Source of the DNA: Psychroflexus curvus | GTDB lineage: Bacteria; Bacteroidota; Bacteroidia; Flavobacteriales; Flavobacteriaceae | Length of the DNA stretch: 40,520 nucleotides | NCBI RefSeq assembly: GCF_020164585.1 | Contig: NZ_JAIQZF010000011.1 | Span: 1 to 40,520 of the forward strand | Reading direction: 5' to 3' | Part shown: piece by piece, positions 34,623 to 40,520 of the stretch | How the letters are laid out: the number at the start of each line of letters is the position of its first letter | Position numbering within the stretch: the first letter of the stretch is position 1 | Translations under genes and position numbers: made by a program | The notes under the pieces: model-generated | What the model was told of the DNA's origin: nothing | Seen by the model: the letters and a program-made list of their open reading frames with translations, nothing else | Database searches by the model: none

Positions 34623-34873
34623 AAAAAGCAGCACGATTAGATTTTGATAAGGTGTATAAAACCGGTAACAAAGCCAGTATCAAAAAAATTGAACAAATAA
34701 TTACTGAGCTTTCAGAGCACCCTTATACAGGTACAGGCAACCCTGAACAATTAAAATACAACCTAACTGGCTACTGGAGCCGGCGTATCAATAAAAAAGA
34801 CAGAATAGTGTATCAAGTCATTGAAGAACCCGACCGATTGGTGGTTATCGTATCGGCTTTAGGGCATTATTAA
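34598..34873 (+). CDS. Txe/YoeB family ribosome-dependent mRNA interferase toxin
   Basis: A 91-residue RelE-superfamily toxin. Key YoeB features are HPYTGTGNPEQLKYNLTGYW (41-60), SRRINKKDRIVYQV (61-74) and the C-terminal HY (90-91). The catalytic Glu, Arg and His/Tyr of YoeB correspond to Glu50, Arg63 or Arg69, and His90-Tyr91, all present, so the toxin is probably active. It would cut mRNA at the ribosome A site. It is neutralised by the upstream partner. Confidence 0.92.
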   Translation: MGKFRIKVEKAARLDFDKVYKTGNKASIKKIEQIITELSEHPYTGTGNPEQLKYNLTGYWSRRINKKDRIVYQVIEEPDRLVVIVSALGHY

Positions 34874-35105
34874 ATCGGGGTGCTGGGATAAAGTTTCCTA
34901 AACTCAGTTATCCACTTTGTCAGTTCGAGTGATTTTAAGTGAAACGAAAAATTGTATCGAAAACCAGTTCAACACTTTACCAGTAGACCAGTTCACCAGT
35001 ATACCGGTTGGCCAGTTCTGGTTCTTCTGAAATATCGAATACTAAATAATAAATACTGAATCATGAATAATCTAAATTTTTCTTTTCAAATTCAGTTAAC
35101 CAATT
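34874..35105. repeat. Spacer after the toxin gene
   Basis: No gene. It has about 90 bases of unassigned sequence, then 'accagtagaccagttcaccagtataccgg' type words (34978-35015) and 'atcgaatactaaataataaatactgaat' words (35033-35065), the latter also at about 39957. Confidence 0.6.
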
Positions 35106-35985
35106 GTCTTCGTTATCGTTTCTTCAAGCACTAGCCGATTATACCATTACTCGACTACACGATTACACGAATAAGCGTAGCGATTTACCAACACTAAAAT
35201 TTCAATTGGTGGCTGAGCCTGCCTGCGTTGCCGGCAAAGGCAGGTGTCCGCCTCAGGCGGATGTATCGAAGCCCCATTGTGAGGAGCAAAAGATTATTCC
35301 ATCTCGACTCTACTTCGACTGCGCTCAGTACAGGCAATTCGATGTTAAAACAATTGGAATTAAAGTGAAGAGTATAGAATACAGTCTTCAGCATCATTGT
35401 TTACATATTAAAACTGGCCTATTTTTTATGGATGTAAAAAAACAAGAAGGTAGTGAAGTAAGGATGAAGGAGCAATGCCCTAGTGAAACGGTTGGCATTG
35501 CGTGGAGGAACTGCTTTCGTAGTTTTTAAAGACATAAAAATAAGCCTAGTCCCCAAGGCTTTGGGGATTGGTTCTCCCGATAGCTATCGGGATTGGGCGA
35601 TGCAAACCGACGTAGGAGGTTCATGAACACTTAAAACAATAACAAGGGGGGTGAACTAAAAAAGAATGAAAGTTTTAATTAAAATTAAAGTCATTAAATT
35701 AAGATTATCAAATAATAAAAAGATCCCTCGTCGAAGCAAAAAAACTTCTCTCTCGGGATGACAGTAGCTAACGGCCAAAAGCCAACAGCCAGTTTTCAGC
35801 GTCTTCGTCATCGTTTCTTCAAGCGCCCCGCCGATTATACCACTATTCGATTACACGATTACACGAAAAAGCAGCAAACCTGAGTTGAGTAGTTATTGAG
35901 TCTTTGAGAGGTGAGTATAGAATCATGAAAATAAACAATTAGCATATTAAGCAAAACGGTCGACGCTATTTAGGGAAGGTCATTA
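35106..35985 (+). repeat. Long composite repeat (about 880 bp), copy A
   Basis: Nearly identical to 37579-38451. In order: 'gtcttcg…tcttcaagc' words, 'cgattata…cacgaataagcg' words, gcctgcctgcgttgccggc palindrome, gtccgcctcaggcggat, the 480-bp core (35300-35767), 'gccaaaagccaacagcc', more 'cgattacacg' words, 'aacctgagttgagtag' and the aattagcatattaagcaaaacggtc module. A long frame across it is broken in copy B by a TAG, so I do not call a gene. The rest up to 36170 is 'ttactatttaac' words and a ccattccccctttgggggc unit. Confidence 0.8.
35472..35591 (+). ncRNA. Candidate structured RNA with four hairpins (repeat core)
   Basis: Hairpin 1: GCAATGCC (35472-35479) with GGCATTGC (35494-35501). Hairpin 2: AACTGC-TTTC-GTAGTT (35509-35524) followed by Ts. 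Hairpin 3: TCCCCAA-GGCT-TTGGGGA (35550-35567). Hairpin 4: perfect palindrome CCCGATAGCTATCGGG (35576-35591). Copy at 30.3 kb keeps all four: its changes are in the loop of hairpin 1, the loop of hairpin 2, and a C-to-T in hairpin 3 that leaves a G·T pair. Equivalent copy near 37.95-38.07 kb. A promoter-like TATTTTTT lies upstream. RNA function is inferred only. Confidence 0.35.
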
Positions 35986-36176
35986 TACTTACTACTTTTT
36001 ACTTCTAATATTTACTATTTAACTTCTGCTATCGTTTTCGTCACTGCCAAGCCATTCCCCCTTTGGGGGCTAGGGGGAAGCCAAAAGCCAACGGCTTAAA
36101 GCCCGTTTTCAACGTCATAAAAATCACCTTACCAACTCATAACACATCGCTATCTAAAGATTTATAAACTAAAAAC

Positions 36177-36230
36177 GCACTACAATAGTGCAAAAAATAT
36201 AAAAAAACGCATTATATAAGTGCGTTTTTT
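36177..36230. promoter_or_regulatory. Two palindromes at the promoter of ATPase gene 3
   Basis: GCACTA-CAA-TAGTGC (36177-36191) and AAAAAACGCA (36202-36211) pairing with TGCGTTTTTT (36221-36230). The two share the frame AACGCA-TA…AGTGC, 32 bases apart. The second lies just before TATTTTTA (36232-36239), a likely -7 element, so an operator is more likely than a terminator, although hairpin plus T run would also fit the latter. Confidence 0.6.
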
Positions 36231-36254
36231 GTATTTTTACTGAAAATCAGTCCT

Positions 36255-37424
36255 ATGGAAAGCCTTTTTGAATATGCCAATAAGCTTATAAAAGAAACCG
36301 ATCTTGGGTTTATGAGGTATATGCATACTCAAATCAACTGGGATAATCGGTTGATAGGCTTGCTGGGCGCAAGAGGTGTAGGCAAGACGACACTGGTGCT
36401 TCAACACATTAAAAAAAATCTTCCCCAACAGCAAACCCTGTATGTGACTGCGGAGGATTTTTATTTTTCGAGTCACAGTCTTGTCGATTTAGCAAGTGAA
36501 TTTGTGAAGTATGGCGGTAAGCATCTCATTATAGATGAAATACATAAATACCCGGACTGGTCCAAAGCACTGAAACTCATTTACGATTACCACAAAGATT
36601 TGCAGATTGTGTTTACGGGGTCTTCGGTTCTGGATATCAAAAAAGGAAGTGCCGATTTAAGCAGAAGAGCGGTCATGTACCATATGAAAGGCTTGTCTTT
36701 TAGAGAATACTTGAGTCTTTTTCATCACATTGACCTTCCGACATACACTCTGGATGAGGTGCTTAGCCATAAAGTGGAGGCTCCACAATTACCGCATCCC
36801 TTAGCCTTATTTTCAAAGTATTTAGAGCAAGGCTATTATCCTTTTTCCCTGGAAGCTGATTTTGACATACGACTAAAACAAATCATCAACCAAAGTCTGG
36901 AAGTGGATATTCCTGTGTATGCAGGGATGAATGTAGCTACAGGCAGAAAGTTAAAACAATTACTTGCTATCATTTCGCGTAGTGTCCCTTTTAAACCCAA
37001 TAGGACCAAAATCGCAGAATTCCTGGGGGCCAGTCGGAATAATATATCAGATTATCTGCTTTATATAGAAGAGGCAGGAATGATAGGGCAATTAAGACCC
37101 TCCACTGGTGGAATCAGGGGTTTGGGGAAAGTTGATAAAATTTACTTAGACAATACCAACCTTATTTATAGTTTAACTGAAGGCGAACTAAATACAGGTA
37201 ATTTGAGAGAAACCTTTTTTTTCAATCAGTTAAACCAAAGTCATATTGTAACCTCATCCAAAGACGTTGATTTCAAAATTGGTCATCTACATTTTGAAGT
37301 TGGAGGTAAAAGCAAAGGCAAAAAGCAGCTGAAGGGACTTGATCATGCCTTTTTGGTGAAAGATAATATTGAAACTGGATACCTCAACACTATTCCTCTC
37401 TGGCAGTTTGGTTTGTTGTATTAA
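36255..37424 (+). CDS. AAA ATPase with DUF4143-type C-terminus (ATPase 3)
   Basis: A 389-residue protein. Walker A is GARGVGKTT (38-46), Walker B LIIDEIHKYP (91-100, Asp94-Glu95), sensor 1 IVFTGSSVLD (about 118-127), then ADLSRRAVMYHMKGLSFREY (about 132-151). The central winged-helix part has FLGASRNNISDYLLYIEEAG (about 256-275). The C-terminal part ends VDFKIGHLHFEVGGKSKGKK (about 337-356), the D…E-x-G-G-K pattern of a nuclease-like fold seen in this subgroup. It is a clear paralogue of ATPase 4: the two Walker A motifs align without a gap. The gene lies between two direct 875-bp repeats. Confidence 0.9.
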   Translation: MESLFEYANKLIKETDLGFMRYMHTQINWDNRLIGLLGARGVGKTTLVLQHIKKNLPQQQTLYVTAEDFYFSSHSLVDLASEFVKYGGKHLIIDEIHKYPDWSKALKLIYDYHKDLQIVFTGSSVLDIKKGSADLSRRAVMYHMKGLSFREYLSLFHHIDLPTYTLDEVLSHKVEAPQLPHPLALFSKYLEQGYYPFSLEADFDIRLKQIINQSLEVDIPVYAGMNVATGRKLKQLLAIISRSVPFKPNRTKIAEFLGASRNNISDYLLYIEEAGMIGQLRPSTGGIRGLGKVDKIYLDNTNLIYSLTEGELNTGNLRETFFFNQLNQSHIVTSSKDVDFKIGHLHFEVGGKSKGKKQLKGLDHAFLVKDNIETGYLNTIPLWQFGLLY

Positions 37425-37484
37425 AGAGTGAACAGTGAGGAGTGAATCAGTGAACTGCTGAACATTGGTAGACCTGTTGACCAG

Positions 37485-37548
37485 CCCGCCTGACTGACGC
37501 TAGTCGGGCAGGTTGACCGGCCCGCCTGAATGACACTAGTCGGGCAGG
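37485..37548. repeat. Two REP-like palindromes in tandem (copies 4 and 5)
   Basis: 37485-37512 is identical to the element at 336-363; 37521-37548 is a variant with CCTGAA…TAGTCGG at the tip. They are 8 bases apart and lie 61 bases after the ATPase 3 stop codon. Confidence 0.7.
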
Positions 37549-37578
37549 TTGACTAGTTAACCAGAAGTCTTAGTCAAG

Positions 37579-38451
37579 GTCTTCGTCATCGTTTCTTCAA
37601 GCGCCCCGCCGATTATACCACTATTCGATTATACGATTACACGAATAAGCGTAGCGATTTACCAACACTAAAATTTCAATTGGTGGCTGAGCCTGCCTGC
37701 GTTGCCGGCAAAGGCAGGTGTCCGCCTCAGGCGGATGTATCGAAGCTCCGTTGTTAGGAGCAAAAGATTATTCCATCTCGACTCTACTTCGACTGCGCTC
37801 AGTATAGGCAATTCCATATTAAAACAATTGGAATTAAAGTGAAGAGTATAGAATACAGTCTTCAGCATCATTGTTTACATATTAAAACTGGCCTATTTTT
37901 TATGGATGTAAAAAAACAAGAAGGTAGTGAAGTAAGGATGAAGGAGCAATGCCCTAGTGAAACGGTTGGCATTGCGTGGAGGAACTGCTTTCGTAGTTTT
38001 TAAAGACATAAAAATAAGCCTAGTCCCCAAGGCTTTGGGGATTGGTTCTCCCGATAGCTATCGGGATTGGGCGATGCAAATCGAGGCACGAGATTCATGA
38101 ACACTTAAAACAATAATAACGAGGGTGAACTAAAAAAGAATGAAAGTTTTAATTAAAATTAAAGTCATTAAATTAAGATTATCAAATAATAAAAAGATCC
38201 CTCGTCGAAGCAAAAAAAACTTCTCTCTCGGGATGACAGTAGCTAACGGCCAAAAGCCAACAGCCAGTTTTCAGCGTCTTCGTCATCGTTACATAAAGCG
38301 CCTGCCGATTACACCCTTACACGAAAGAGCGCAGCAAACTTGAGTTGAGTAGTATGTGAGTCTTTGAGTGGTGAGAGTTGAGTATAGAATTATGAAAATA
38401 AACAATTAGCATATTAAGCAAAACGGTCGACGCTATTTAGGGAAGGTCATT
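37579..38451 (+). repeat. Long composite repeat (about 875 bp), copy B
   Basis: Same order and near-identical sequence to 35106-35985, in the same orientation. Differences include a TAG in place of a TGT GAG stretch near 37755 and changed 'cgattacacccttacacg' words near 38310. The 480-bp core is at about 37770-38243. The remaining bases to 38660 are 'tctaatatct' words, a gcctttgccaaggaacgcaggc palindrome region and 'gtcttcgtc' words; no gene. Confidence 0.8.
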
Positions 38452-38671
38452 GTTCTATGTTCTTTTCTCCTTTTTCTAATATCTAACGTCTGATATCTAA
38501 TATCTACGAAAAAAAAGATTCCCTGCCTTTGCCAAGGAACGCAGGCAGGCTCACCACTCACCACTTGTCTTCGTCTTCGTCAATGTCTTTGTCTCTGCCA
38601 ATCCACCTAAGGCGGACTAGGAGGACACTTCACCACTTGTCTTCGTCAAAGTCATAGCCAAAAAACAATAG

Positions 38672-38706
38672 TGCACATCATGATATGCAAAATATAGTTA
38701 TATTTG
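38672..38706 (+). promoter_or_regulatory. Promoter region of ATPase gene 4
   Basis: TATATTTG at 38699-38706 fits the -7 element; the -33 element is poor. A near-perfect 16-base palindrome GCACATCATGATATGC (38673-38688, one mismatch pair) lies just upstream, and TGCA occurs at 38672, 38686 and 38719. A palindrome here parallels the arrangement at ATPase 3. Confidence 0.5.
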
Positions 38707-38724
38707 TATAATACAATATGCATT

Positions 38725-39921
38725 ATGGAGGATTTATTTAGAAGATACCGAAAAAAAATACAACAGGTCAGCACGGATTTTGTTAGAAGTTTTATTCATG
38801 ATGTCAATTGGAACGCTAGATTAATTGGAATTAAAGGTGCAAGAGGCGTAGGAAAAACAACTTTGCTATTACAATATATAAAGTTGAATTGCAGTGAAAA
38901 TCTAGAAACTGCATTGTATGTAAGTTTAGACTCCTTCGGTTTTAAAGATAAAACATTAGTTGACTTAGCAGATGAATTCGTTCGACATGGAGGAAAGTAT
39001 TTGTTTCTGGATGAAGTGCATAAATATCCTAATTGGGCTCAAGAGTTAAAAAATATTTATGACGATCACCTTGAGCTAAAAGTAGTTTTTACAGGTTCAT
39101 CTCTGTTGGAAATATTAAACTCTCGAGCCGATTTGAGTCGTAGAGCTATTATTTACCACATGCAAGGATTATCATTTAGAGAATATCTTGAGCTTGAAAC
39201 AGGAAAAAAAATCGAGCAATATCCCTTGGAAGCTATTTTAAAAGATCATGTAAAAATCGCAGGTTTAATAAATGATAAAATAAAGCCATTTCGTTATTTT
39301 AATAGCTATTTAAAACAAGGTTACTACCCATTTTACAAAGAGGAGCCTGATTTATATGAACAGCGTATAGAAGAAGTCATCAACATGATGCTCGAGGTAG
39401 AACTACCTTTATTGCGCGGTATTGATGTTGGTTTAGTCCCGAAAATAAAACAACTATTAACAATCATTTCAGAGTCTGTCCCTTTTGTGCCTAATATAGC
39501 GGCTTTGAGTCAAAAAATGGATATGCATAGAACTACCTTGTTATCCTATTTACATTATTTGCAAGAAGTAGGCTTAACTATTCATTTGCAAAAAGAGGCT
39601 CACGGGAATACAAAGTTGCAGAAACCAGCTAAGGTTTATTTAGAAAACACTAATTTAATGTTTGTACTTTCTTCTCTAAACATAAATACAGGCAATGTTA
39701 GAGAAACTTTTTTTGCTAATCAATTAAGCCAAAAAAATAAGTTGAGCTATCATGAAAAAACAGATTTTTTAATCAACAATACCTATGCTTTTGAAATTGG
39801 AGGTAAAGACAAGTCTAAAAAGCAAATTAAAGGTTTAAAAAATGCTTTTGTAGTTGCAGATAATATAGAATATGGTTACCAAAATAAAATACCATTATGG
39901 CTTTTTGGGTTTTTATATTAG
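38725..39921 (+). CDS. AAA ATPase with DUF4143-type C-terminus (ATPase 4)
   Basis: A 398-residue paralogue of ATPase 3. Walker A is GARGVGKTT (38-46), Walker B FLDEVHKYP, sensor 1 VVFTGSSLLE, then ADLSRRAIIYHMQGLSFREY as in ATPase 3. The winged-helix part has MDMHRTTLLSYLHYLQEVGL. The end has TDFLINNTYAFEIGGKDKSK, the same D…E-x-G-G-K pattern. I chose the ATG at 38725 because a longer frame from a TTG at 38704 would begin inside the -7 promoter element; the chosen start also aligns with ATPase 3. Codon use is more AT-rich than in ATPase 3. Function unknown. Confidence 0.9.
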   Translation: MEDLFRRYRKKIQQVSTDFVRSFIHDVNWNARLIGIKGARGVGKTTLLLQYIKLNCSENLETALYVSLDSFGFKDKTLVDLADEFVRHGGKYLFLDEVHKYPNWAQELKNIYDDHLELKVVFTGSSLLEILNSRADLSRRAIIYHMQGLSFREYLELETGKKIEQYPLEAILKDHVKIAGLINDKIKPFRYFNSYLKQGYYPFYKEEPDLYEQRIEEVINMMLEVELPLLRGIDVGLVPKIKQLLTIISESVPFVPNIAALSQKMDMHRTTLLSYLHYLQEVGLTIHLQKEAHGNTKLQKPAKVYLENTNLMFVLSSLNINTGNVRETFFANQLSQKNKLSYHEKTDFLINNTYAFEIGGKDKSKKQIKGLKNAFVVADNIEYGYQNKIPLWLFGFLY

Positions 39922-40520
39922 CCACCAGTCGACTAGCTGCCCAGTTCTCACTGGAATTTCGAATACTGAATAATAAATACTGAATACCGAATTATGAACA
40001 ATTTAAATTTGTTAGTTCACATTTTTCTTTTCAAATTCAGTTAACCAGAAGCCAAAGTCTTAGTCTTCGTCATCGTTACATAAAGCGCCTGCCGATTATT
40101 CGAATATTCGATTACACGATTACACGAAAAAGCAGCAAACCTGAGTTGAGTTGTTATTGAGTCTTTGAGTTTTTGAGTGGTGGGTATAAAATTATGAAAA
40201 TAATCAATTAGTATATTAACCAAAACGGTGAACCTTATTTAGGGAAGGTCAGTATACCAGTTAACTAGTAGTTTTAGTCAACGTCAAAGTCTTCGTCACC
40301 GTTACATAAAACACCCCGCCGATTATACGATAGAGCGCATCGATTTATTTATACTTACGTTTCCCCATCTCACCAGGAAAACACCCTTTGCCTTCGGCAT
40401 TTCCCTCGTATGTTTGATTTCATATAAATATAGATTTATAAATTTAAAGAATCAATTATAAAGGGTCTCAATAAGAGTATGGTTCTTCCCTTGATAACAA
40501 TTACGTATATCGCCCTTGAG
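39922..40520. repeat. Gene-free repeat region at the window end
   Basis: No gene seen. 'atttcgaatactgaataataaatactgaat' words (39956-39999), 'gtcttagtcttcgtc' words, 'cgattattcgaatattcgattacacg' words, a copy of the 'aacctgagttgag…aattagtatattaaccaaaacggt' module (40132-40250), and then about 200 bases of unassigned sequence that may lead to a gene outside the window. Confidence 0.65.

Noticed and set aside
35104-35529. A 141-codon open frame across the long repeat, copy A
   Set aside because: The other long copy has a TAG in this frame near 37755, and copy 1 of the core also breaks it; much of the frame is made of palindromes and word repeats.
36202-36230. Rho-independent terminator upstream of ATPase 3
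   Set aside because: No gene lies upstream on the plus strand within 1.3 kb, and the hairpin sits just before a likely -7 element, so an operator was preferred; it was kept as an alternative in the feature entry.
38140-38343. A 67-codon open frame at the end of the 480-bp core
   Set aside because: It runs through non-coding repeat words, has no family likeness and ends differently in the other copies.

Overview
The window looks like chromosomal DNA of a marine-type Flavobacteriaceae (Bacteroidota). The evidence is the AT-rich composition, genes starting without clear Shine-Dalgarno sites, promoters of the Bacteroidota type (TTTG, about 19-21 bases, then TAnnTTTG), and the gene families present (DUF5117-type zinc protease, large SLBB export protein, four-helix-bundle 'intervening sequence' proteins, DUF559, DUF4143 ATPases). 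Genus and species cannot be read from the sequence.

Layout. (1) 587-2926, minus strand: a secreted zinc metalloprotease. (2) 2936-4162: 1.2 kb of dispersed non-coding repeats ending in a promoter and a long, structured leader. (3) 4163-28714, plus strand: an exopolysaccharide/capsule locus of the Wzx/Wzy type. It holds the export protein (SLBB/Wza-like), a Wzz-like chain-length protein, UDP-ManNAcA synthesis (wecB, wecC), a sulfotransferase, a Wzx flippase, a Wzy-like polymerase, four glycosyltransferases, a CapK/PaaK-like adenylate-forming enzyme, a fused dehydrogenase/Gfo-Idh oxidoreductase, a heparinase II/III-like lyase, a phosphoglycosyl transferase, a formyltransferase-like protein with a PIG-L deacetylase, and a NeuD/PglD-like acyltransferase. 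Three broken genes (an rmlB head at 11464, a sugar-transferase tail at 27825, a cupin sugar-isomerase tail at 28800) mark where older versions of the locus were cut. The strongly AT-rich block 11592-19818 looks like an imported serotype cassette.

(4) 28962-40520: a repeat-rich accessory island. It holds a four-helix-bundle gene, a broken AbiEi-type antitoxin, four separate AAA ATPase/DUF4143 genes and a DUF2683/YoeB-like toxin-antitoxin pair. More than half of this island is non-coding repeat sequence.

The most unusual theme is the link between small genes and repeats. A DUF559 nuclease-like gene (8184) and two four-helix-bundle genes (22041, 29297) each lie between direct copies of a repeat family, a different family for each gene. 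ATPase genes 1 and 2 each carry three short iterons of private sequence at the promoter, and ATPase 3 has two palindromes there. ATPase 3 is also bracketed by two near-identical repeats of about 875 bp. Within these repeats is a 480-bp core, present three times, in which hairpins are kept while the possible reading frame is not.
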